Origin: Novilysobacter selenitireducens
Lineage (GTDB): Bacteria; Pseudomonadota; Gammaproteobacteria; Xanthomonadales; Xanthomonadaceae
Direction: 5' to 3'
Length of the DNA: 64,000 nucleotides
Assembly (NCBI RefSeq): GCF_020026895.1
Contig: NZ_JAINZW010000006.1
Location: 62,001 to 126,000 of the forward strand
Positions 8,839 to 16,787 of the stretch are shown one piece after another. The notes under the pieces were generated by a model. It did not search any database, had not been told where the DNA came from, and was given only the letters and a program-made list of their open reading frames with translations. The stretch's first letter is position 1. Each line of letters starts with the position of its first letter. Position numbers and translations under genes: made by a program.

Positions 8839-8870
8839 TTGACTCCGTACCGTGGTACGCACGGTACATA
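8839..8870 (+). promoter_or_regulatory. MerR-type promoter with operator between -35 and -10
   Basis: A TTGACT -35 (8839-8844) and a TACATA -10 (8865-8870) are separated by 20 bp; shifting the -10 one base gives 19 bp. The spacer is filled by the perfect dyad GTACCGTG-N5-CACGGTAC (8847-8867). This overlong spacer holding a palindrome is the defining architecture of MerR-activated promoters. It points to the glutaredoxin-MauE gene and starts 2 bp from the regulator's own start codon, so binding should also repress the regulator. Confidence 0.88.
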
Positions 8871-8908
8871 GGTCCGGGTCCGCTCCCGGACAAGCCAGGA
8901 ATCCCGCC

Positions 8909-9664
8909 ATGAACTCCATCACGCCAGCGAACCGGACGGCGATCGTCCACCGGATGGTGACCGCCGAACACGTCTGCCCCTACGGACTGAAGGCCGTCGA
9001 CCTGCTGAAGCGAAAAGGCTTCCAGGTCGACGACCGCCACCTGGAAACACGCGAAGAGACCGATGCCTTCAAGGCCGAGCACGGCGTCAAGACCACGCCG
9101 CAGGTCTTCATCGACGGCACGCGCGTCGGCGGCTACGAAGACCTGCGCCGCCATTTCGGCATGAAGGTCCGCGACCCCAAGGCCACCAGCTACCGGCCGG
9201 TCATCGCGCTGTTCGCCATGACCGCGCTGATGGCGATGGCGGTCAGCCAGGCCACGTTCGGCACGCCGTTTACAGGCCGTGCGATCGAATGGTTCATCGC
9301 GATCAGCATGTGTGCGCTGGCGCTGCTGAAGCTGCAGGACGTGGAGTCGTTCTCCAGCATGTTCCTGGGCTACGACCTGCTGGCCAAGCGCTGGGTGCCG
9401 TACTCGTACATCTATCCGTTCGCCGAAGGCGCGGCCGGCGTGCTGATGCTGGCCGGCGTGCTGACGTGGCTGTCGGCGCCACTGGCGCTGTTCATCGGCG
9501 GCATCGGCGCGGTGTCGGTGTTCAAGGCCGTGTACATCGACAAGCGCGACATCAAGTGCGCGTGCGTGGGCGGCAACAGCCGGGTACCGCTGGGCTTCGT
9601 GTCGCTGACCGAGAACCTGATGATGGTCGGCATGGCGGTATGGATGCTGGTGGGCCACGCGTAG
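8909..9664 (+). CDS. Glutaredoxin-MauE/DoxX-type membrane fusion protein
   Basis: A 251-residue two-domain protein. Residues 1-90 form a glutaredoxin with the active-site motif CPYG, a cis-Pro region (GVKTTPQVFIDG) and the GGYEDLR glutathione-site motif. Residues about 95-250 contain four membrane helices of MauE/DoxX type with a CACVGGNSRVPLG motif between the third and fourth helices. The CPYG site has a single redox Cys; the membrane part adds a CxC pair. A plausible role is thiol-dependent handling of a metal or disulfide at the inner membrane. The MerR-type promoter immediately upstream argues for induction by metal or thiol stress. An AGGA ribosome site lies 8 bp before the ATG. Confidence 0.88.
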   Translation: MNSITPANRTAIVHRMVTAEHVCPYGLKAVDLLKRKGFQVDDRHLETREETDAFKAEHGVKTTPQVFIDGTRVGGYEDLRRHFGMKVRDPKATSYRPVIALFAMTALMAMAVSQATFGTPFTGRAIEWFIAISMCALALLKLQDVESFSSMFLGYDLLAKRWVPYSYIYPFAEGAAGVLMLAGVLTWLSAPLALFIGGIGAVSVFKAVYIDKRDIKCACVGGNSRVPLGFVSLTENLMMVGMAVWMLVGHA

Positions 9665-9728
9665 CCCGGGTAAGGCCGTAGGCCGCACCCGGGGTTCGAC
9701 CCGGGTGCGCTGCGCTTTCCCGGGCTAC
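9661..9728. repeat. GTAGCCCGGG nested inverted repeat between convergent genes
   Basis: Outer arms GTAGCCCGGG / CCCGGGCTAC enclose an inner hairpin CGCACCCGGG / CCCGGGTGCG with loop GTTCGA. The repeat starts on the stop codon of the glutaredoxin-MauE gene and ends 22 bp before the terC-like stop, so it may serve as a two-way terminator. The loop imitates a tRNA T-loop but no tRNA surrounds it. Confidence 0.75.
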
Positions 9729-9750
9729 GCGATCTTCCGAACAGCCGGCC

Positions 9751-10707
9751 TCACCCGGATTCCGCGACCGGCGGCCGCTTCAGGCTCAGCACCACCGTCG
9801 TGGCGATGACTGCCGCGACAACGCCCAGCGACACGCCCACGGGGATCTTGAACACGTCCACCAGCAGCATCTTGGTGCCGATGAAGCACAGCACCAGCGA
9901 CAGCCCGTAGGGCAGCAGGTGGAAGCGGTCGGCCATGCCGGCCAGCATGAAGAACATCGCGCGCAGGCCGAGCACGGCGAACACGTTGGACGTCAGCACG
10001 ATGAACGGATCGGTGGTGATCGCGAAGATCGCCGGGATCGAGTCGACCGCGAAGATCACGTCGGTCACCGCGATCATCACCAGCACCACGAACAGCGGCG
10101 TGTACTTGCGGCGGCTGCCCTGCCCGATCCACAGCGCCTCGCCGTGGTAGCGGCGGACCAGCGGCAGGTGGCCCGTGATCCAGCGCAGCACAGGGTTCTT
10201 GTCCATGTCCGGCGCCTTGCCCGCGGCCATCCACATCTTGATGCCGGTCAGCAGCAGGAACGCGCCGAACACATAGAGGATCCAGTGGAAGCGGACGATC
10301 AGCGCGGCGCCGATGAAGATCATGATCGCGCGCAGCACGATCGCGCCGAGCACGCCGAACACCAGCACCCGCTGCTGCGAATGCGCCGGCACGCCGAAGT
10401 AGGTGAACAGCATCAGGAAGACGAAGATGTTGTCGACCGCCAACGCCTTCTCGACCAGGTAACCGGTGAGGAACTCCAGCCCCACTCGGTTGCCGACGAC
10501 GGGGCCGGCCGTTTCGACCATGTACCACCACAGGCCGGCGTTGAACGCCAGCGCCAGCAGCACCCAGCCGATGCTCCAGTACAGCGCCTCGCGGAACGTC
10601 ACCTTGTGCGGCCCGCCGTGGCGCATCAGCACCAGGTCGGCCAGCAACGCCACCACTACCACCAGGAAAAACCCACCCCACAGCCAGGGGTTGCCGATCG
10701 TGTCCAT
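9751..10707 (-). CDS. TerC/Alx-family membrane protein (probable manganese exporter)
   Basis: A 318-residue inner-membrane protein of the TerC family with about nine hydrophobic segments. Signature stretches are GYLVEKALAVDNIFVFLML and VTDVIFAVDSIPAIFAITTD, each with the conserved acidic residues of the transmembrane metal site. Length and these motifs match Alx/TerC proteins, which are linked to Mn2+ export. The upstream leader carries a yybP-ykoY riboswitch and a terminator, so expression should rise with Mn2+. A GGAG ribosome site precedes the ATG by 7 bp. Confidence is high for the family, good for manganese. Confidence 0.95.
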   Translation of the reverse strand: MDTIGNPWLWGGFFLVVVVALLADLVLMRHGGPHKVTFREALYWSIGWVLLALAFNAGLWWYMVETAGPVVGNRVGLEFLTGYLVEKALAVDNIFVFLMLFTYFGVPAHSQQRVLVFGVLGAIVLRAIMIFIGAALIVRFHWILYVFGAFLLLTGIKMWMAAGKAPDMDKNPVLRWITGHLPLVRRYHGEALWIGQGSRRKYTPLFVVLVMIAVTDVIFAVDSIPAIFAITTDPFIVLTSNVFAVLGLRAMFFMLAGMADRFHLLPYGLSLVLCFIGTKMLLVDVFKIPVGVSLGVVAAVIATTVVLSLKRPPVAESG

Positions 10708-10725
10708 CCATCCGCTCCGTCAATG

Positions 10726-10762
10726 AAAAAAGGCGCCATCGAACGCAAGGTTCGAGGGCGCC
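10726..10762 (-). terminator. Riboswitch expression-platform terminator
   Basis: On the minus strand a GGCGCC...GGCGCC hairpin with an inner TCGAAC/GTTCGA stem is followed by six U. It lies between the riboswitch aptamer and the ribosome site of the TerC-family gene, where an attenuator is expected. Confidence 0.9.
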
Positions 10763-10783
10763 CATACGGACGGATACGTCGGT

Positions 10784-10915
10784 GGGTGACGTAGCCCGGG
10801 CATTGCACCTGTCGCCTTGCGGCGAAGGTCTTGCCCGCCTGCCGTGGCGGCAGGCTGCTGGACCGGGGCATGACGCCCGAAATGACGGCCACAGCGATTG
10901 GGAGCTACTCCCCTT
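10784..10915 (-). promoter_or_regulatory. yybP-ykoY manganese riboswitch
   Basis: Read on the minus strand the leader has the family's conserved pieces in order: GGGGAGTAGC at the 5' end (10913-10904), CCGTCA, the L1 loop CAAGACC (10833-10827), the L3 piece ACAGGTGCAATG (10812-10801) and the closing GGGCTACG with GTCACCC (10797-10784). Two GC-rich hairpins fill the variable arms. This RNA family binds Mn2+ and controls TerC/Alx, MntP and P-type ATPase exporters, which matches the downstream gene. A good promoter precedes it and a terminator follows. Confidence 0.93.
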
Positions 10916-10924
10916 CGGGGCGCG

Positions 10925-10953
10925 ATTGTTGGGGCTGCCGCGCTCCCGGTCAA
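10925..10953 (-). promoter_or_regulatory. Sigma-70 promoter of the riboswitch-TerC transcript
   Basis: On the minus strand, TTGACC (-35, 10953-10948) and AACAAT (-10, 10930-10925) are separated by 17 bp. Transcription would start about 7-10 bp downstream, at the first base of the riboswitch, which supports both calls. Confidence 0.75.
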
Positions 10954-11001
10954 CCATCGCATCGCCCGGGCGCCGCGCGGCCCCAGGCGATGCGGCGGCG
11001 A

Positions 11002-12879
11002 TCAACCCGCCATCAGCACGCGGTTCATGCGCTGGACGAAGGCGGCCGGGTCGTCGAGCGGCGCGCCGGCCGCGATCTCGGCCTGCTCCAGCAGCAGGCA
11101 GGCGAGGTCGCCGGCCTTCGTGTCGTCGCTTTCGCCTTCCAGCCGCCTGAGCAGAGCGTGCTCCGGGTTGACCTCCAGCGTCGGCCGGCTGTCGGGCAGG
11201 TCCTGGCCGGCTTCGCGCAGCAGGCGGGCGAAGTGCGGCGCCATGTCGTGGTCGGCCAGCGCCAGGCACGAGGGCGAGTCTGTCAGGCGCGCCGACACGC
11301 GCACGTCCTCGACGCGCTCGCCCAGCAGCGACTTGATCCGGGCCAGCAACGGTTCGGCCGCCTTGGCGGCCTCTTCCTGCTTCTGCTTGCCGGCTTCGTC
11401 CAGCGGCAGTTCGCCCTTGGCGACGTGCTGCAGGCGCTTGCCGTCGTACTCGCGCAGCGAGCCGAGCATCCACTCGTCAATGCGGTCCGACATCAGCAGC
11501 ACTTCAATGTCGCGCGCCTTGAAAGCTTCCAGCTGCGGGCTGCCCGCGGCCGCCGCATGGGTCTCGGCCGTGACGTACCAGATGGTGTCCTGGCCCTCGG
11601 CCATGCGGCCGATGTAGTCGTCCAGCGAGACCGATTTCGACGCGCCATCGCCCCTGGTGGAGGCGAAGCGCAGCAGCTTGGCGATGCGCTCGCGGTTGGA
11701 GGGGTCCTCGACGATGCCTTCCTTCAGCGTGTTGCCGAACGCCTTGATGAAGGTGGCGAACTTCTCCGGCTCGTCGCGAGCCAGCGTCTCCACCAGGTCG
11801 AGCACGCGCTTCACGCAGCTGGCCTTGATGCGGTCCAGTTGGCGGTTGTGTTGCAGCAGCTCGCGGCTGACGTTGAGCGGCAGGTCGTCGGCGTCCACTA
11901 CGCCGCGCACGAAGCGCAGGTAGTTGGGCAGCAGCTCCTCGGCGGCGTCCATCACGAACACGCGCTTGATGTAGAGCTTCACGCCCTTGCGCTCGTCGCG
12001 GCCGCCCATCATCAGGTCGAACGGCGGCTGCGCCGGCAGGTAGAGCAGGGTGGTGAAGCTCTGGTTGCCCTCGACGCGGTTGTGGCTCCACGCCAGCGCG
12101 TCGTTGAAGTCGTGGCCCAGCGACTTGTAGAAGCCCTGGTAGTCCTCGGCGGAAATCTCCGACTTGGGCAGCGTCCACAGCGCGGAGGCGGCGTTGACGG
12201 TTTCCCATTCGGGCGTCGCGCCCTCGTCGTCGCCGGCGTCCTTGGGCATGCGGATCGGGAAGGCGATGTGCTCGGAATACCGGTGGACCAGCGAGCGCAG
12301 TGTCCAGGCCTTCAGGAACTCGTCCTCGTCCGCCTTCAGGTGAAGCACCACGGCGGTGCCGCGCTCGGGCAGCTCGACCTGTTCCAGCGTGTACTGGCCC
12401 TGGCCGTCGCTCTCCCATTTCACGCCGCCGGACGCCCCGGCGCCGGCGCGGCGGGTCAGCACGGTCACGCGGTCGGCGACCACGAACGCGGAATAGAAAC
12501 CCACGCCGAACTGGCCGATCAGGCGCGCGTCGGCCTTGGCGTCCTGCGCCATGGCCTCCAGGAAGCGGCGCGTACCGGAGCTGGCGATGGTGCCGATGTT
12601 GGCGACCACTTCCTGGCGCGACATGCCGATGCCGTTGTCGCGAATGGTCACCGTGCGTGCGGCCTCGTCGACGCTGATGTCGATGTGCAGCTCGCCGTCA
12701 CCGGCCAGCAGCGACGGGTCGGCGATCGACTCGAAGCGCAGCTTGTCAAGCGCATCGGAGGCGTTTGAGACCAGCTCGCGCAGGAAGATTTCCTTGTGCG
12801 AGTACAGCGAGTGGGTCACCAGGTGCAGGACCTGGGCGACCTCGGCTTCGAAGGCGCGGGTTTCGGTGGTGGCGGTCAT
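11002..12879 (-). CDS. htpG: Molecular chaperone HtpG (Hsp90)
   Basis: A 625-residue bacterial Hsp90. The N-terminal ATPase domain shows [20 protein letters not shown], the DNGIGM motif and [11 protein letters not shown]; the middle domain has [13 protein letters not shown] and [10 protein letters not shown]; the C-terminal dimerisation domain ends with NRVLMAG. It is an ATP-dependent cytosolic chaperone. The ATG at 12879 ([14 protein letters not shown]) is the normal start; the longer open frame reaches into GC-only DNA. A sigma-32-type promoter is visible 40-67 bp upstream. Nearly certain. Confidence 0.98.
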
Positions 12880-12918
12880 GTCGGTGTCCGGAGTGCGTGT
12901 TGCGGAAGCGAGTCCGGA

Positions 12919-12946
12919 CAGTGGGGCCGTGGGCGCGGGAATCAAG
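12919..12946 (-). promoter_or_regulatory. Heat-shock (sigma-32 type) promoter of htpG
   Basis: On the minus strand, CTTGAT (12946-12941) is followed after 14 bp by CCCCACTG (12926-12919). This matches the RpoH pattern CTTGAA - 13 to 17 bp - CCCCATnT at nearly every position. The start site would fall about 30-35 bp before the htpG ATG. htpG is a classic RpoH target. Confidence 0.75.
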
Positions 12947-12974
12947 CGTGCGCCTCCCCGGCCGGGAGTCGACA

Positions 12975-13075
12975 CCGGGCCGGGGGGGGCCCCCCCCCCC
13001 CGGGGGGCCCGGGGCGGCCCGGGGCGGGGCTGGCCCGGGGCCCGGGGGCGCCGGGGGCCTGCGCGGTCCCGGGGG
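12975..13075. other. GC-only low-complexity tract
   Basis: About 100 bp with no A and only a few T, centred on the run G8-C12-G6 (12982-13007), itself able to fold back. It fills the space between the htpG promoter and the stop codon of the DUF1428 gene. No coding frame in it is credible. It may be an extremely stable hairpin acting as a terminator or boundary, or a sequencing/assembly error zone. Confidence 0.85.
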
Positions 13076-13441
13076 TCAGCCCTTTCCGGGCAGTTCCAGC
13101 ACGGGCTGGAACCCCCCGTAGATCATCCGCTTGCCGTCGAACGGCATGGGGTTCTTCTCCGGGTCCATGCGCGGGTCGTCCATCATCTTCTTCATGCCGG
13201 CATCGCGGGTGGCCTTGTCCGGCCATTCGATCCAGGCGAATACGACCGATTCCTCGGAAGTGGCCTGCACGGATCTGCGGAAATCGGTGACGGTGCCGTC
13301 AGGCACGTCGTCGCCCCAGCATTCCAGGACGCGCAGGGCGCCGAACTCCATGAAAAGCGGGTCGAACGTGGCGGCGTGGTCAATGAACTTCTGCTTGTTG
13401 GCCGTGGGTACGGCCATCACGAAACCGTCGATATAGGACAT
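13076..13441 (-). CDS. DUF1428-family protein (YbaA-like)
   Basis: A 121-residue cytosolic protein with strong DUF1428 features: MSYIDGFVMAVPTANKQKF at the start, a VLECWGDDVPDGTVTDFRR segment, and a C-terminal MPFDGKRMIYGGFQ. It belongs to the dimeric alpha/beta-barrel group and has no proven function. The ATG at 13441 gives the canonical start; the longer open frame upstream is rejected. The stop codon directly abuts the GC-only tract, so the last few codons deserve checking. Divergent from the beta-lactamase-like gene at 13596. Confidence 0.92.
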   Translation of the reverse strand: MSYIDGFVMAVPTANKQKFIDHAATFDPLFMEFGALRVLECWGDDVPDGTVTDFRRSVQATSEESVVFAWIEWPDKATRDAGMKKMMDDPRMDPEKNPMPFDGKRMIYGGFQPVLELPGKG

Positions 13442-13595
13442 GGGGTGCTCCGGTGTTGGTGCGGCAGTGGCCGCGGACGCGCGATGGGCGCGGTCTTCGA
13501 CTAGGGCGACGGATGGCAGGTGCGGGTTTCGACACCGGCCGGCCGACGCAGGGCGGCCGGTACACTCGGCCCGTTTCCGCCGCCGCGACCATGCC

Positions 13596-14759
13596 ATGAA
13601 CCCGAGCGCCCCGTTGCGCCGTACGTCGATCCGCCTGCAGGCCTTCGCGCTATTGGCCGCGTTGGCCGCCCTGCCGGCGCTGGCCGGCGAGTACGTGCCG
13701 CCGCGTCACGAATGGGCCAGGCAGGCCCCTGCGGAAGCGGGCTTCGACCCCGCGAAGCTGGCCGATGCGGTCGCCCATGCGCAGGCCAACGCCGAGGTCG
13801 AACCGTCCGACCTGCGGCAGGTGCTGATGGAGTCGTTCGGCGCGCGCGAACCCGACTACCGCATCCTCGGGCCGGTCCAGCCCCGTGCCGGCGCCAGCGG
13901 CGTGATCGTGCGGGGCGGCCGCATCGTCGCCGAATGGGGTGACCTGGAACGCGCCGAAATGACCTTCAGCGCGGTCAAGAGCTACCTCTCGACCGTCGCC
14001 GGGCTGGCGGTGGCCGATGGCCGCATCGCCTCGCTGGACGACATGGTGTCGCGCTACGTGCCCGGCGACCGCTTCCAGGGCGTCCACAACGGCGCGATCA
14101 CCTGGCGCCACCTGCTGCACCAGACCTCCGATTGGAGCGGCACGCTGTGGGAGGTCGCGGACTGGGCCGACCGCCCGGAAGGCGACGACCCGGCCAACCG
14201 CCCGCTGCGCGCGCCCGGCACGCACTACAAGTACAACGACGTGCGCATCAACCTGCTGGCGTGGGCACTGATGGAGGTGGTGCGCGAGCCGCTGCCGCAA
14301 ATGCTGCGGCGGCGGATCATGGACCCGATCGGCGCCTCGTCCACGTGGCGCTGGCATGGCTACGACAATTCCTGGGTCGAGCTGGACGGCCTGCGCATGC
14401 AATCGGTGTCCGGCGGTGGCCACTTCGGTGGCGGGATGTTCGTCAGCACGCTCGACCACGCGCGTTTCGGCCTGCTGATGGAACGCGACGGTGTCTGGGG
14501 CGACACGCGCCTGGTCGCGTCGGACTGGATCGCCCAGGCCACCGCGCCGTCGCCCGTCAAGACGGACTACGGCTACCTCTGGTGGCTCAACACCGGCCGC
14601 GAGGCGATCCCGGCCGCGCCCGAGTCCGCGTTCTGGGCCGCCGGCTTCGGCGGCAACTACGTCTACATCGACCGCGAGCACGACCTGGTCATCGTCCTGC
14701 GCTGGACCCCGGACTTGGCCGGCGTGGTGACGCGCACGCTCGCGGCTATCGAGCGCTGA
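13596..14759 (+). CDS. Exported serine hydrolase, class C beta-lactamase/PBP-like
   Basis: A 387-residue secreted or periplasmic protein with a signal peptide of about 30 residues (ending LPALAG). The serine beta-lactamase fold is indicated by the SxxK motif SAVK in MTFSAVKSYLSTVAGL, a tyrosine motif YKYND in the position of YxN, and a late FGGNYVYIDREHDLVIV strand segment. Relatives include esterases, D-aminopeptidases and EstB-type hydrolases; true beta-lactamase activity is not implied. The ATG at 13596 directly precedes the signal peptide. It stands alone between the divergent DUF1428 gene and an unassigned region. Confidence 0.88.
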   Translation: MNPSAPLRRTSIRLQAFALLAALAALPALAGEYVPPRHEWARQAPAEAGFDPAKLADAVAHAQANAEVEPSDLRQVLMESFGAREPDYRILGPVQPRAGASGVIVRGGRIVAEWGDLERAEMTFSAVKSYLSTVAGLAVADGRIASLDDMVSRYVPGDRFQGVHNGAITWRHLLHQTSDWSGTLWEVADWADRPEGDDPANRPLRAPGTHYKYNDVRINLLAWALMEVVREPLPQMLRRRIMDPIGASSTWRWHGYDNSWVELDGLRMQSVSGGGHFGGGMFVSTLDHARFGLLMERDGVWGDTRLVASDWIAQATAPSPVKTDYGYLWWLNTGREAIPAAPESAFWAAGFGGNYVYIDREHDLVIVLRWTPDLAGVVTRTLAAIER

Positions 14760-14995
14760 TCGTCGCGCGCACAGGTACCACGAACGTCCGGTCGGGACCG
14801 CCGCCATCGTGACCCTGCTGCTGGCGTCCGCGACCGGCTTCGGCTGGATCCGACGCAGTCGATCGGGAGGTCCGGTCCCGCCAGGTGCTGGACATCGGCG
14901 CCTCGGCACGCGGCGGCCCCGTCACGCCCGTCTACAGCCCCGGGAGTAGGCTGCCGTTCTGCCTTGACGAGGCCGTCCAACCCCCGGAGCGCCCC

Positions 14996-15400
14996 GTGTC
15001 TGTCGACGTCCACCCTGCGCCGTGGCCCGAACCGGGCATGCGTGCATTGGAGGTCGCGGAAAACGAAGGGTGGCCCATGCGTGAACGGCGGCGACGGCCG
15101 AGGGCACGCGATGCCGCACCCGCGGCCGGACGTCGATCCGACGCCTTGGCCCGGCGCTCCGGCCCGGCCGGTGACGGAAGCCGGCGCCTTGACCTGGAGC
15201 AGCTGCTGGCCGAACTCGTCCAGGCGCGTGCAGTACGCGAGGCGGAACTGGCAGACCTGCACGCGCTGATCGCACAGGTCGCCGTCGACCTGGCCCTCGC
15301 CCGGCAGTGGCCGATCGCGGGATGCGGGCCCGGGTCCAGTCGCCAGTTCGTGGTCTGGCGGGCGCGCTACGAGGACGCGGGCGCGCACCTTCCGCACTAG
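14996..15400 (+). CDS. Hypothetical protein, weakly supported
   Basis: A possible 134-residue reading frame from a GTG with GGAG 5 bp upstream. The first 60 residues are Arg/Pro-rich and unstructured; the C-terminal part has a leucine-rich helix (LDLEQLLAELVQARAVREAE) and a WRARYED tail. I recognise no family. The opposite strand is also open over most of this stretch, so the frame may be spurious. The 236 bp before it (14760-14995) hold no gene or signal that I can support. Confidence 0.35.
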   Translation: MSVDVHPAPWPEPGMRALEVAENEGWPMRERRRRPRARDAAPAAGRRSDALARRSGPAGDGSRRLDLEQLLAELVQARAVREAELADLHALIAQVAVDLALARQWPIAGCGPGSSRQFVVWRARYEDAGAHLPH

Positions 15401-15495
15401 GGTGGATTCCTTTCGCGGACGACCGTTTGGCCATCACGCGGTGTGTGTTGCCTCGGCATCCGATAGATTGCGCCCGGTTCACTGGATGCGACCGC

Positions 15496-16172
15496 ATGCA
15501 CGCCCTCGACAACCCGTTCTGGTCCTCGCTTCGCACACGGCATGCTGACATCGCGCGTCTTGCGGACGGGGTGGCGCGCTACCCGGTCGAATACGCACCG
15601 TTCCTGGGCGTGGCCGATGGCGGTGCCGACGCGCGGGACGGGCTGGAATCGCTGTCGAGCCGGGGGAATCGGTGTACCTGCTCGGCGTGACGCCACCGGC
15701 CATCGACGGGTGGCGGCTGGAGCCGCTGGGCGAGCTGTCGCAGATGGTGCTCGATGCGCCGTTGGACGAGCCCGATGGCCCGGATGTGGTCGCGTTGACG
15801 CCGGCACACCGGGCGGACGTGCTGGAGCTGGTGGCGCTGGTGTACCCGCACTATTTCCGTGAGCGCACGATGGAGTTGGGGCGCTACTTCGGGATCTTCG
15901 ACGACGGACGGCTGGCGGCGATGATCGGCGAGCGGCTGGGTACGCCGGATGCGACCGAGATGAGCGCGATCTGCACCCACCCCGCGCACACCGGACGCGG
16001 GCTGGCGCGGCGGTTGATGGCGCGGTTGGCGAACGACCTGTTCGCCGCCGGCCAACAGCCTTTCCTGCATGTGGCCCAGCACAACGCACGAGCCATCGCG
16101 CTGTACCAGCGTGTCGGCTTCCGGCAGCGGCGGACGATCCCGTTTTTCGCCCTGCACCGTCCACCGGCCTGA
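15496..16172 (+). pseudogene. GNAT-family N-acetyltransferase with frameshift
   Basis: The N-terminus (MHALDNPFWSSLRTRHADIA) is read from the ATG at 15496; the rest continues in another frame from about 15656 (EPGESVYLLGV) to the stop at 16172. The two parts join as one acetyltransferase of about 225 residues if a single base is restored near 15654. The second part holds the GNAT acetyl-CoA motif (ICTHPAHTGRGLARRLM) and a NARAIALYQRVGF motif. Either the gene is newly broken or a sequencing indel occurred; the C-terminal part could alternatively start internally but would lack the first 55 residues. Confidence 0.8.
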
Positions 16173-16241
16173 CGGGCGCCGCTGACCAGGCGTCCACATG
16201 GTGCCCGCGATCATCGCCGCTCCATGTCATGGAGAACCGCG

Positions 16242-16754
16242 ATGCTTCTTTCCTCCCGGCCGGCCATCGCCGCCGCATCCGCCGCCCTGGTGTTGCTGCT
16301 CGCGGCCTGCAGCGGCGGCGCGCCCGCCACCGACGACGCGGATACCGACACGCCGGTCGCGCCCACGCCGGCACCCGACGAAGCAACGCCGCCCGCGAAG
16401 GACAGCGGCAATGAAGGCATCGCGGGTGACGATGCACCTGCGGCCTCGATCCCCGCGCGCTGGCACGGCGACTGGGCGGCCGACGAGGCTGGCTGCCGCG
16501 AACCCGACGCGCACATCCAAGGCCTGGCGATCAGCGCCGACGCGCTGCGCTTCCACGAGAGCATCGCGGTGCCGCGTAGCGTGGAAACGCTGGATGCCGA
16601 CAGCATCCGCGTGGAGTCCGATTACGAAGGCGAGGGGCAGCAGTGGACGGCGACGCAGGTGCTGCGCCTGTCCAATAGCGATGCGTCGCTGCGCGTCGAT
16701 GGCCCGGACGGCGCGAGCATGACGCGGGTCCGTTGCGAGCCTGCGGCGCAATAA
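16242..16754 (+). CDS. Hypothetical lipoprotein
   Basis: A 170-residue putative lipoprotein. The signal peptide ends with the lipobox LLAAC. It is followed by a flexible Asp/Thr/Pro-rich linker to about residue 65, then a compact domain starting ARWHGDWAADEAGC and containing a possible C-to-C disulfide with the final VRCEPAAQ. The domain is mostly beta-strand in character (SVETLDADSIRVESDYEG). No family recognised. The ATG at 16242 is preferred over 16224 because GGAG lies 7 bp before it. The MgtC-like gene follows after 33 bp with its own ribosome site. Confidence 0.75.
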   Translation: MLLSSRPAIAAASAALVLLLAACSGGAPATDDADTDTPVAPTPAPDEATPPAKDSGNEGIAGDDAPAASIPARWHGDWAADEAGCREPDAHIQGLAISADALRFHESIAVPRSVETLDADSIRVESDYEGEGQQWTATQVLRLSNSDASLRVDGPDGASMTRVRCEPAAQ

Positions 16755-16787
16755 GCGCTGCATCGCCGCCTACCCAAGGAGACATCA

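Noticed and set aside
8839-8870. Mercury-resistance (mer) operon
   Set aside because: The operator is MerR-like, but no merA, merT or merP gene follows and the regulator lacks the third mercury ligand.
9687-9710. T-arm-like GGGTTCGACCC sequence suggesting a tRNA 3' part
   Set aside because: It is the loop of a longer inverted repeat (GTAGCCCGGG family); no acceptor, D or anticodon arm can be formed around it.
14663-15397. 244-codon minus-strand frame over the gap after the beta-lactamase-like gene
   Set aside because: Low-complexity Arg/Gly/Pro composition, overlaps the end of a certain gene, and has no recognisable start or domain.
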